From positions 2,462,501 to 2,526,500 of the forward strand of contig NZ_CP028960.1 in assembly GCF_003071365.1 (NCBI RefSeq): a stretch of DNA of 64,000 nt, written 5' to 3'. How positions within the stretch are numbered: the first letter of the stretch is position 1; every line of letters begins with the position of its first letter. Positions 1 to 7,887 of this stretch are shown piece after piece. Below the pieces are notes generated by a model. It was not told the origin of the DNA. It did no database searches and was given only the letters and a program-made list of their open reading frames with translations. Position numbers and translations under genes: made by a program. Origin of the DNA: Methyloceanibacter sp. wino2. GTDB taxonomy: Bacteria; Pseudomonadota; Alphaproteobacteria; Rhizobiales; Methyloligellaceae.

Positions 1-2
1 GC

Positions 3-452
3 TACGATGTCGTGCTGCAGGACATCGGCCACGAGGGGGAGGTCGTCTCGAAGGTGCGGGAGAGCTGCTACTCCCTCGGCCGCCTCCTGACCTATCTCGC
101 CTACGCGGTCAACGAGCGCAAAGAAGGCAAGATCGTCTCCTCGCGGGTGCGCGCGGCCGTGCGTGACGTCAACTCCCTGACGGACCACGCCACATTCTTG
201 TCGGGCAAGATCGTGTTTCTGCTCGATGCGACGCTGGGCATGATCCAGATCCAGCAGAACGACATCATTAAAATCTTCTCGGTTGCAGCCGTCGTGTTCC
301 TGCCGCCGACATTGATTGCATCGATATACGGGATGAATTTCCACGATATGCCGGAACTTGGCTGGGTACTTGGCTACCCGGTTGCCCTCGGCATGATGGT
401 CCTATTTGCGATACTCCCTTATCTTTATTTCAAGCATAAGGGCTGGCTTTAG
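3..452 (+). CDS. corA: CorA-family magnesium/divalent metal transporter, C-terminal part (5' end outside window)
   Basis: The reading frame is open from the first bases, so the gene begins upstream of the window and only about 149 C-terminal residues are seen. They contain the CorA signature YGMNF at the end of the first of two C-terminal transmembrane helices, then a short periplasmic loop, the second helix and a basic cytoplasmic tail (KHKGWL). The preceding helical stretch matches the long stalk helix of the CorA cytoplasmic funnel. CorA proteins form homopentameric inner-membrane channels for Mg2+ (some for Co2+, Ni2+ or Zn2+). Substrate cannot be told from this fragment. The family call is secure; the symbol follows the family. 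Confidence 0.9.
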   Translation, partial: YDVVLQDIGHEGEVVSKVRESCYSLGRLLTYLAYAVNERKEGKIVSSRVRAAVRDVNSLTDHATFLSGKIVFLLDATLGMIQIQQNDIIKIFSVAAVVFLPPTLIASIYGMNFHDMPELGWVLGYPVALGMMVLFAILPYLYFKHKGWL

Positions 453-590
453 AGATTGGGGTTGCACTGCGGCATCGCTATCGCCACATTCGGGGCTAAG
501 CGGATGTTTGTGGTCATAATTTCTTTGAAGTGCTCGTGCACAGATAGTGCCCGCAAGTCCAGACACCCGAACCCCTGGATAGGAGGAAGG

Positions 591-887
591 ATGACTCGTC
601 TGATCGTTTCCGGATTTCTCACGGCGTTTTGCGCCGCCGCCGTCTTTGCGCCTGCGACCGCAAGCGCTGGTCCCGCCGGGCTGACAGTCCCGACGGCCAA
701 GAACGGTATGGTGCAGGAGGTCGGCTGGCGCCGCCGCAATCGCGAGACGGTGGTCGATGCCCCGACAACGTCCGTTCGCACGAGCGATGCCGAGACCGAT
801 GTCCGCGCACCGTTCACGGATGTGAAGACAAGCCGCCGTGGCACTTGGGTGCGCGCGCCGTTCGTCAATCTGTTCGTGCCGAAGTAA
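591..887 (+). CDS. Small secreted protein of unknown function
   Basis: A 98-residue protein. The ATG at 591 was chosen over an in-frame upstream start (456) because a strong ribosome binding site (AGGAGGAAGG) ends directly before it and the first 25 residues form a good Sec signal peptide ending in ATASAG. The mature part is short and polar, with a VVDAPTTSVRT / VRAPFTDVKT / VRAPFVNLFVP pattern: three imperfect 'V-x-A-P-(F/T)-x-x-V' units that may form short beta strands. A clear terminator follows at 921-953, so it is probably a single-gene transcript. I do not recognise the family; the periplasmic location is inferred from the signal peptide. Confidence 0.75.
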   Translation: MTRLIVSGFLTAFCAAAVFAPATASAGPAGLTVPTAKNGMVQEVGWRRRNRETVVDAPTTSVRTSDAETDVRAPFTDVKTSRRGTWVRAPFVNLFVPK

Positions 888-920
888 GCGTCGCACAACA
901 GACGTCAACGATTTTCGAGA

Positions 921-953
921 ACGCGGGAGGTTTTCCTCCCGCGTTTTTGTTTT
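921..953 (+). terminator. Rho-independent terminator after the small secreted protein
   Basis: A perfect 10-bp stem (ACGCGGGAGG pairing with CCTCCCGCGT) with a four-T loop is followed by a T-rich run (TTTTGTTTT). It lies 34 bp after the stop codon at 887. Confidence 0.85.
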
Positions 954-1025
954 GTCTGCCCTATCGCCTAGCCGCTGCTTGAGGGCGTGTTTGTATGCGC
1001 TGTGGCGCTTCGCGCTACTTGAGCG

Positions 1026-2360
1026 CTAAAGCACCGCCGAGAGGGTAAGGCTCGCGCCCGCGCAAATCGCCAGCGTCGTGAGAATGCCGAGCCGCGCTCC
1101 GAAGATCAGCAGGGCGGCGAGGACCGCCAAAGCCGCGGCGTCCCACTGGAAGCTCGCAAGCTCGGGCGTCCACAGCCGCAAGGGACCGGCATCCGTCGCC
1201 GTCACCGTCTTGAAGATGACGTGTAGCGCGAACCACAGGCTCAGGTTCAAGATCACGCCGACCACGGCCGCGGTGACGCCTCGCAGCGCGCCCGCGAGTT
1301 TCGGGTTCGCGCGCAGTTGCTCGACGTAGGGTGCGCCGGTGAAGATCCACAAGAAGCACGGGGCGAAAGTGGCCCAAAGAGTCACGGCCGCGCCGAGGAG
1401 CCCGTAGGCAAGCGCCGGCTGACCGCCATGGCGATAGGCGCCGAGAAAGCCGACGAACTCGGTGACGAGAATCAAGGGGCCGGGCGTCGTTTCCGCAAGG
1501 CCGAGCCCGTCCACCATTTCGGGCGCGCTCAGCCAGCCATAGGTCTCGACGGCCCGTTGCGCCATGTAGGCGAGCACCGCGTAGGCCCCCCCGAACGTCA
1601 CCACGGCGAGCTTCGAGAAGAACACCGAGAGGTCCGTGAAGACCTGCGGAAAGGCGAGGCTCACGGCGACGAGCGGCACGATCCAGACAGCGAGCCAGAG
1701 GCTGGCCGTTCGCAGTGTTTGCGCGAGGGTGACGGGTTCGGTGTCGAGTGCTGTCGTATCGGCGGGTGGGATGCTCTCAGGCGCAAAGCGCGCGAGGAGA
1801 TAGCCGGCCAGTGCTGCCACTGCGACAATGATGGGGAACGGCACCGCGAAGAAGAAGATGGCGATGAACGCGAGCGCGGCGATCGCCCAGGCATGCGCGC
1901 CGTGGAGGGCGCGCTTGGCCACTTTCAGCAAGGCGTCGACGACGATCACGAGCACGGCCGCCTTGATGCCGACAAAGGCCGCTTCCACCACCGGTGCTTG
2001 GCCGTACCAGGCATAGGCGATGGAGAGGGCCAGGACGACGGCGGCGCCCGGCAGGACAAAGAGCAGCCCGGCAACGAGGCCGCCCAGCGTGCCGTTCAGC
2101 CGCCAGCCCACATAGGTCGCGAGCTGCATGGCCTCGGGTCCCGGCAGTAGCATGCAGAAGTTCAGCGCATGGAGGAATCGTTCGTGGCCGATCCAGCCGC
2201 GCTCTTCGACGAGTTCGCGGTGCATGAGCGCGATCTGTCCGGCTGGGCCGCCGAACGACGTGACGCCGATCTTGGTCCACACGGGCAGCGCCTCGCCCAA
2301 TGTCGGTGAGGGTGCGCGACTGGGCGTGGCCTCGGGCATGTCTGCAGGGCTGGTGTCCAT
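1026..2360 (-). CDS. chrA: Chromate transporter, CHR family (two-domain ChrA)
   Basis: This 444-residue inner-membrane protein has the two tandem CHR domains of the long ChrA type. The N-terminal half carries the signature TSFGGPAGQIALMHRE and the C-terminal half the related VTFGGAYAVLAYMAQ, each followed by several transmembrane helices. ChrA proteins export chromate by a secondary mechanism and confer chromate resistance; some members may move other oxyanions. The ATG at 2360 has an AAGGAC ribosome site seven bases upstream. It is divergent from the Kef-type antiporter with about 118 bp between the two chosen starts. No chrB or chrR accessory gene is adjacent, so chromate specificity is a family inference only. 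Confidence 0.92.
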   Translation of the reverse strand: MDTSPADMPEATPSRAPSPTLGEALPVWTKIGVTSFGGPAGQIALMHRELVEERGWIGHERFLHALNFCMLLPGPEAMQLATYVGWRLNGTLGGLVAGLLFVLPGAAVVLALSIAYAWYGQAPVVEAAFVGIKAAVLVIVVDALLKVAKRALHGAHAWAIAALAFIAIFFFAVPFPIIVAVAALAGYLLARFAPESIPPADTTALDTEPVTLAQTLRTASLWLAVWIVPLVAVSLAFPQVFTDLSVFFSKLAVVTFGGAYAVLAYMAQRAVETYGWLSAPEMVDGLGLAETTPGPLILVTEFVGFLGAYRHGGQPALAYGLLGAAVTLWATFAPCFLWIFTGAPYVEQLRANPKLAGALRGVTAAVVGVILNLSLWFALHVIFKTVTATDAGPLRLWTPELASFQWDAAALAVLAALLIFGARLGILTTLAICAGASLTLSAVL

Positions 2361-2478
2361 TCGGTCGTCCTTTGGCCTCTCCTAGCAGGGGACGGGGGCC
2401 CTCGCCATAAGCGGCGTTAGCCAGGCGCGCATCGGCGTGATAGGCAGATTCGGTGAGGGCAGACGGTACGCGAGGGAT

Positions 2479-4308
2479 ATGACAGAGGCGCAGCTTATTC
2501 AGGTAACGGTGTTTTTGGCCGCTGCCGCGATTGCCGCGCCGCTGGGACGCTATCTCGGCATCGGCGCTGTGCTCGGCTATCTCGCCGCCGGGGTCGTCAT
2601 CGGACCCTATGTGCTGGGGCCGCTCTACGCCCTCGACCATGTGGAGAAGGTCCTCGAGTTCGGCGAATTCGGTGTCGTCCTGCTGTTGTTCGTGATCGGC
2701 CTTGAGTTGCGCCCCATGCGTCTGTGGGCGATGCGCTCGGCCATCTTCGGGCTCGGCGCGGCGCAGCTCGTCGTGACCGGCTTTGTCCTGGCCGCCATCG
2801 GCCTCGCGTTCGGGCTTGCGACCGGGCAGGCGCTCTTCATCGGCCTGGCCTTGTCGCTCTCGTCCACCGCCTTCGCGTTGCAGGTTCTGGAGGAAAAAGG
2901 CGAGCTCACGACCCGCCATGGACGGCTCGCCTTCTCGATCCTGCTGTTCCAGGACCTCGCCGCGATTCCGCTGATCGCTCTCGTGCCGCTGTTCGCACTC
3001 GGCAGTGGGGAAGAACCCACGATGGATCTCGGCAGCGCGGGCTTGGCCATCCTCACCATCGCTGGCGTTATCGTCGTCGGCCGGTTTCTGCTGAGCCGGC
3101 TCTATCGGCTTGTCGCCAAGGTGGGGGTGCGCGAGGCCATGACGGCGACCGCGCTCCTGACCGTGGTCGGCGTGGCGCTGCTAATGGAAGAGGTGGGACT
3201 GTCTGCGGCGCTGGGCTCGTTCATCGCCGGCGCGCTCCTCGCCGACTCCGAGTATCGCCATCAGATCGAGGCGGATATCGCGCCGTTCGAGGGCCTGCTG
3301 CTGGCCGTCTTCTTCATGGCCGTGGGCATGTCCATCGACCTGTCGGTTCTCGTGGCCCGGCCCGGCGCGCTGCTTCTCATCGTGGCGGTGCTGATCGCCG
3401 TGAAGTTTGCGGTTCTGTTTGGGCTTGGCCGCTGGTGGGGCCTGACGAACGCGCCGGCGCGGCGGCTCGGGATTGTCCTGAGCCAGGGCGGCGAGTTCGC
3501 GTTCGTTCTGTTTTCGGTCGGTCTCGTCGAAGGGGTGGTCGACCGCGAGACGGCGGGGCTCCTGACCTTGGCGGTCACGCTCTCCATGGCGGCGACGCCG
3601 CTGCTGCTGGTCGCGGACGACATGTTCCTGCGGGCCCGAAAGAGCGCGGCGCCGGACTACGAGATGCCGCCAGACGATGAGAAGCATGTCATCATCGCCG
3701 GCTTCGGCCGTTTTGGGCAGATCGTGGCGCGCGTGCTTAGGGCTCGGCACATTCCCTTTACGGCGCTCGACAAATCGATCGCTCAAGTCGACTTCGTGAA
3801 GCGCTTCGGTGCCAATATCTACTATGGCGATGCCGGCCGCATCGACATCCTGCGCGCGTCAGGCGCCGGCAAGGCCAGTGCCTTCGTGCTGGCGATCGAC
3901 GATGTGGATGCATCGCTTCGTGTGGCGGAGATCGTGCGGGAGAATTTTCCCGGCCTTCCCATCTATGCCCGCGCGCGCGACCGTATCCACGTCCACAAGC
4001 TCATGGATCTCGGTGTGACCATCATCGAACGCGAGACCTTCTTGGCTGCGTTGACACTCACATCCGAGCTTCTGCGCGGGCTCGGGCTGAAGCCCAACGA
4101 AGCCAAACGCCTTATCGAGACCTTCAAGACCCACGACGAGGCGCGGCTCTTCAATGAATACCAGGACTATACGGACCGGGAGAAGATGCGCGCTAATGCC
4201 CTGTCGGCAGCCGTCGAGTTGGAAGACCTGTTCGCGAAAGACATGGAGGCGCTGGAGAACGGCGGCGCTAGCGATGGGCGTTCAGATGATCGAGGATCAT
4301 CTGGTTGA
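2479..4308 (+). CDS. Kef-type monovalent cation:proton antiporter (CPA2) with TrkA-N domain
   Basis: About 609 residues. The first ~380 residues form the hydrophobic CPA2 antiporter domain with roughly 12 helices. Near residue 402 an RCK/TrkA-N Rossmann domain starts with VIIAGFGRFGQIVARVL, the dinucleotide-binding loop of KefB/KefC-type regulators. Such proteins exchange K+ (or Na+) for H+ and are gated by NAD(H) or, in KefB/C, by glutathione adducts. The ATG at 2479 is preferred to a GTG at 2437 because homology-like sequence begins there, although its GAGGG site sits very close. The 3' end overlaps the convergent hydrolase gene by 41 bp. Whether it is a true KefB or KefC ortholog is not decided. 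Confidence 0.9.
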   Translation: MTEAQLIQVTVFLAAAAIAAPLGRYLGIGAVLGYLAAGVVIGPYVLGPLYALDHVEKVLEFGEFGVVLLLFVIGLELRPMRLWAMRSAIFGLGAAQLVVTGFVLAAIGLAFGLATGQALFIGLALSLSSTAFALQVLEEKGELTTRHGRLAFSILLFQDLAAIPLIALVPLFALGSGEEPTMDLGSAGLAILTIAGVIVVGRFLLSRLYRLVAKVGVREAMTATALLTVVGVALLMEEVGLSAALGSFIAGALLADSEYRHQIEADIAPFEGLLLAVFFMAVGMSIDLSVLVARPGALLLIVAVLIAVKFAVLFGLGRWWGLTNAPARRLGIVLSQGGEFAFVLFSVGLVEGVVDRETAGLLTLAVTLSMAATPLLLVADDMFLRARKSAAPDYEMPPDDEKHVIIAGFGRFGQIVARVLRARHIPFTALDKSIAQVDFVKRFGANIYYGDAGRIDILRASGAGKASAFVLAIDDVDASLRVAEIVRENFPGLPIYARARDRIHVHKLMDLGVTIIERETFLAALTLTSELLRGLGLKPNEAKRLIETFKTHDEARLFNEYQDYTDREKMRANALSAAVELEDLFAKDMEALENGGASDGRSDDRGSSG

Positions 4309-5077
4309 GCTTGGCCGGATGGGTGAAGGGGCTCATATGGCCCGCGCCCTTGAGCGTCTCGATTGTCGCGTTGGGGAGCGTCTTGCTCAAGAGCTCGGTC
4401 ACCGCGCGCGTCGGCGGCGGCGTTTTCGATCCCATGATCAGGAGAGTCGGGGCGGTGATCTCCGCATAGTCCATCGTCGTGCTGTTCGCATCGAGCGCGA
4501 TGGAGAATTCGAGCGCGACCTTCGGGATTGTCGCAGCAATGGCGCTCTTGAAGCGATCGGGCGCAAGCCACCAGCGCCATCGTCCGAGCCAGTAACTCAT
4601 GAAAGCCCCGGCGGCCTTCTTGTCGTCCCCCTTCGCGACCGGATCGAGAACGGCGACGCCGAGTTTCTCCACATCCTGCCATTCGGGCAGGTCCTCCAGG
4701 CGAAGCAGGTGGAACGAGACGGGCTCTACTAGGGTCAGGGATTTGACCTTGTCTTTCAGCGTGCGCGCCGCTTCGAGCGCCAGCGCCGCGCCGTAGGAAT
4801 GGCCGACGAGATGCAGCGGCGCTTCGGCCGTTTCGGCAACGGCAAGCAACGCTTCGACATCGGCTTCGATCGAGAAGGGCTCTTCCGCTGGCCACGGTCC
4901 GGACTGCCCGTAACCGATGAAATCGGGCGCGAGGACATGCCAGTCCTCCACCAGCGCTTCGATCAGCGGGGCCCATTCCCTGTGGGACGCCGCGGAGCAA
5001 TGGCCGAGCAGCACCGTCGGCCCTTCGCCCTCGTCGAGATAGGCAATCTCCACATTGCCGGATTCCAGAATGTTCAC
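4268..5077 (-). CDS. Alpha/beta-fold hydrolase
   Basis: A 269-residue alpha/beta hydrolase. Seen motifs are the oxyanion-hole strand VLLGHCSA, the nucleophile elbow GHSYG and the C-terminal catalytic histidine in GAGHMSP, with an acid residue expected after the strand TLLIMGS. A GTG at 5077 was chosen because GAGGGG lies six bases upstream; an ATG at 5107 would add ten residues but lacks a ribosome site. No signal peptide, so cytosolic. It lies downstream of rpoH on the same strand with a gap of about 95 bp and could share its transcript. Substrate is unknown: this fold includes esterases, epoxide hydrolases and C-C bond hydrolases. Confidence 0.85.
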   Translation of the reverse strand: MNILESGNVEIAYLDEGEGPTVLLGHCSAASHREWAPLIEALVEDWHVLAPDFIGYGQSGPWPAEEPFSIEADVEALLAVAETAEAPLHLVGHSYGAALALEAARTLKDKVKSLTLVEPVSFHLLRLEDLPEWQDVEKLGVAVLDPVAKGDDKKAAGAFMSYWLGRWRWWLAPDRFKSAIAATIPKVALEFSIALDANSTTMDYAEITAPTLLIMGSKTPPPTRAVTELLSKTLPNATIETLKGAGHMSPFTHPAKLNQMILDHLNAHR

Positions 5078-5172
5078 GCGCCGCCCCTCATCTGCCGCCC
5101 CGATCATTAGCGGGCAGGGCGATTCGCGTCTACCGCCGCAGGGACCGGTGCCGCCATATAGGGCGCGCCGCG

Positions 5173-6072
5173 CTAGTCGGCGGGCTCGAGCTCCGGCTCC
5201 CCGGCGGCCGCGGCGGCCTTCTGGACGGCCTTCTGCACCTTTTCGAAGGCGCGGACCTCGATCTGGCGGATGCGCTCGCGGCTGACACCGAATTCCGTGG
5301 AGAGTTGCTCCAAGGTCAGCGGGTCTTCGGACAGGCGGCGCGCCTCGAATACGCGGCGCTCCCGCTCGTTCAAGTCCTTCAGCGCGTCGTACAGCATGCC
5401 CCGGCGCTGGTCTTGCTCTTCGGACTCTGCCAGGGCGGTTTCCTGATCGACCGCGGTGTCGTCCACGAGCCAATCCATCCACTCGCCGCTTTCCGCGTCG
5501 TTGCGCACGGGCGCATTGAGCGAGGAGTCGCCGCCGAGTCTGCGGTTCATGGACACCACGTCGTCTTCACTGACGCCGAGCCGTGTCGCGATCTGCTTCA
5601 CCTGATCGGGACGCAGATCGCCATCCTCGAGCGCCTTGAGCTGTCCCTTGATCTTGCGGAGATTGAAGAACAGCTTCTTCTGCGCCGCCGTGGTGCCCAT
5701 CTTCACGAGGCTCCACGAACGCAGGATGTATTCCTGGATCGCCGCGCGGATCCACCACATGGCGTAGGTCGCCAAGCGGAAGCCCTTTTCCGGATCAAAG
5801 CGCTTCACGGCCTGCATCAGGCCCACATTGCCTTCGGAGATCACTTCGCCGATGGGCAGGCCGTAGCCGCGATAGCCCATGGCGATCCGCGCCACGAGAC
5901 GCAAATGGGACGTCACCAGTTCGTGCGCCGCATCGCGATCGCCATGCTCGCGCCAACTCTTGGCGAGCATGTACTCCTGCTGCGGCTCCAGCATCGGGAA
6001 CTGTCTGATTTCTTCGAGATAGCGCGTCAGTCCGCCATGCGCGCTGACGCTCGGTAAACTCTTCGAGGCCAT
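5173..6072 (-). CDS. rpoH: RNA polymerase sigma factor RpoH (sigma-32, heat shock)
   Basis: A 299-residue group 3 sigma-70 factor directing RNA polymerase to heat-shock promoters. It has region 2 with the DNA-melting segment (ATYAMWWIRAAIQEYI), the RpoH box QKKLFFNLR that is diagnostic for sigma-32 and is involved in core and chaperone contact, and region 4 with a helix-turn-helix (LEQLSTEFGVSRERIRQIE). The start at 6072 (MASKSLPSVSAHGGLTRY) matches the usual alphaproteobacterial N-terminus; an upstream ATG at 6132 is less likely. Alphaproteobacteria often have two rpoH copies and only one lies here. The next gene upstream is the frameshifted rluD. Confidence 0.96.
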   Translation of the reverse strand: MASKSLPSVSAHGGLTRYLEEIRQFPMLEPQQEYMLAKSWREHGDRDAAHELVTSHLRLVARIAMGYRGYGLPIGEVISEGNVGLMQAVKRFDPEKGFRLATYAMWWIRAAIQEYILRSWSLVKMGTTAAQKKLFFNLRKIKGQLKALEDGDLRPDQVKQIATRLGVSEDDVVSMNRRLGGDSSLNAPVRNDAESGEWMDWLVDDTAVDQETALAESEEQDQRRGMLYDALKDLNERERRVFEARRLSEDPLTLEQLSTEFGVSRERIRQIEVRAFEKVQKAVQKAAAAAGEPELEPAD

Positions 6073-6195
6073 GGCTGTCTTCCCGGAACCCGTCTCCTGC
6101 AGGGACGTAACAGCCCCCGCGTCTTTCCTCATGTACGTCCCCCGGCCCGTCCGTCTATAGGACGTTTCACGCGTGCATGAAAGAGGGGCGTATCA

Positions 6196-7292
6196 TCACA
6201 GTTGCTTGAATTGTCGCACAATCTCGGCGAGATCGTCAGGGAGGTCACTGTTAAATTCCAGTAAGGTCCCTGTACCCGGATGGACGAAGGCCAGGTGCGC
6301 GGCATGAAGTGCCTGCCGGTCGAGCGCCGCAATCGCGCCGGCCAAATCTTCGGGCAGCGTCTTGAGCTTCGACTTGAAGCCGGCACCGTAGAGCGGATCG
6401 CCCACAAGCGGGTGCCCATAGTGGGCCAGATGGACGCGCACCTGATGGGTCCGCCCGGTTTCGAGCGTGCATTCGATCAGCGAGGCGACGGCGTCCTTGC
6501 CGGTGCCGCCATAACTCTCCACGAGACGCCACTCGGTCGCGGCAAAGCGGCCTTTGTCTTTCGGCACGACGGCCATCCGCGTCCGGCTCGTGGGGTGGCG
6601 CCCGATCGGAGCTTCGATGCGTCCGTGGGGCCGCGAGGGCGCGCCCCACACAAGCGCGAGATAACCGCGCGCCATCTCCCCGGTTCGTCCGTGGTCGGCG
6701 AATTGCTCGGCGAGCGCGCGATGGGCCCGGTCGTTCTTGGCCGCGACCATGAGCCCGCTCGTGTCCTTGTCGAGCCGGTGGACGATGCCGGGCCGGGCCA
6801 CGCCGCCTATCCCTGAGAGGCTCTTGCCACAATGGGCGAGCAGCGCGTTCACGAGCGTGCCGTCCGGCTGCCCGGCGCCCGGATGCACCACGAGCCCGGC
6901 AGCCTTGTCGATGACGATCACGTCCTCATCCTCGTAGACGACGTCGAGGGGGATCGCTTCCGGCTTCAGCTCCGGTTCGGCGGCTGGCGGTACGATGAGC
7001 TCGAAGCAATCGCCCTGTTTGACCCGATATTTGACGTCCTCTATGGTCGCGCCGCCCGAGGGGGCGCCCGCCATCCGCACATGACCTTCACGGATCAACG
7101 CCTGGATGCGCGTGCGGCTGACATCGGGCAGCGCCTCGCTCAGAAACCGGTCGAGCCGCTGGCCGATCTGGATTCGTCCACGGCGGCCAAACGGACGGTC
7201 TCCGTCTCCGTGGCCTCCTCGATGGCATCGAGGTCCAGGGTGGCGTCAAGGTTGGTCGAGGGTTCTGTCTCAATCATTGTCGTGCGCGGCAT
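6196..7292 (-). pseudogene. rluD: Ribosomal large subunit pseudouridine synthase RluD, interrupted by an apparent -1 frameshift
   Basis: The open frame 6196-7098 encodes an RluA-family pseudouridine synthase with the catalytic motif HRLDKDTSG and C-terminal strands (GRTHQVRVHLA). RluD isomerises uridines in helix 69 of 23S rRNA. The frame continues upstream into a good S4 RNA-binding domain (GQRLDRFLSEALPDVSR) but has no ATG or GTG there. The expected N-terminus (from ATG 7292 or 7277, through VRLAAVDE) lies in another frame. The two join if one C is added near 7170-7176, turning CC into CCC (VDE-SQIGQRLDR). Total length is 2 modulo 3, fitting loss of one base. A real mutation or a consensus error are both possible; RluD is rarely lost, which favours error. 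A TTG at 7098 would give a 300-residue product without most of S4. Confidence 0.85.
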
Positions 7293-7312
7293 GTTTCGGA
7301 GTCTGTCATAGG

Positions 7313-7762
7313 ATGACAACGACGGTCGACCCAGAGAAATCGCAAGCCAACACCACGCGCCCGGCAGATGAGCGTATCGAAGGCACGGTGTTCACGCCGC
7401 GCCAGGTGGGCATGCTCAAGGTCGCCGTGGTGGTGATGGGCGTCATGCTGCTCGCCGGGCTTGCGGCCGTTATCGCCGGCATGATCTTTCAGGCCTCCAA
7501 GGTCGGGAAGAAGTCCGCCGCCGAAGCGCCCGCCGCAGCCGCCGCGCCCGACCCGGTCGCCATGGAGCCGGTCGCATCCGGCGCGCTGGAAGCCCTGAGC
7601 ATCCCCGGAGACGCGCAGGTCGTCTCCATGTCCCTCGATGGTCATTTTCTGGCGCTCCACGTGCGGTGGCGGGACGATGCCGAGATCGTGGTCGTGGATA
7701 TGAGGACGGGCAAGGTCGTGTCCCGCCTCAACATCGACAAAGGCGCGCCGCCCGCGCGATAG
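7313..7762 (+). CDS. Single-pass membrane protein next to rluD (DUF6476-like)
   Basis: A 149-residue protein with a cytoplasmic N-terminus of about 35 residues, one transmembrane helix (VAVVVMGVMLLAGLAAVIAGMIF), an Ala/Pro-rich linker and a small beta-rich C-terminal domain (VVSMSLDGHFLALHVRW ... AEIVVVDMRTGKVVSRLNI). The last part resembles the repeating 'value-and-description' strands of DUF6476 proteins, which I recall lying next to rluD in alphaproteobacteria. The ATG at 7313 is 20 bp from the divergent rluD start. It is followed closely by tRNA-Glu. Function unknown. Family assignment is from memory of context and is moderate. Confidence 0.7.
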   Translation: MTTTVDPEKSQANTTRPADERIEGTVFTPRQVGMLKVAVVVMGVMLLAGLAAVIAGMIFQASKVGKKSAAEAPAAAAAPDPVAMEPVASGALEALSIPGDAQVVSMSLDGHFLALHVRWRDDAEIVVVDMRTGKVVSRLNIDKGAPPAR

Positions 7763-7811
7763 TTCTTGATCGTAACAGACGCGAGAACTATAGCTTCTCG
7801 TTCGCGCGCAC

Positions 7812-7887
7812 GGCCCGTTCGTCTAGTGGCCTAGGACGCCGCCCTCTCACGGCGGAAACAGGGGTTCGACTCCCCTACGGGCTGCCA
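7812..7887 (+). tRNA. tRNA-Glu (anticodon CTC)
   Basis: A complete 76-nt cloverleaf. The acceptor stem GGCCCGT pairs with ACGGGCT with a G-T closing pair. The D arm runs from GTCT to AGGAC. The anticodon stem CCGCC/GGCGG encloses the loop CTCTCAC with CTC at positions 34-36. The T arm is AGGGG-TTCGACT-CCCCT. The discriminator is G and CCA is encoded. The last 13 bases overlap the 3' end of the convergent kinase reading frame (stop at 7875). Confidence 0.95.
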
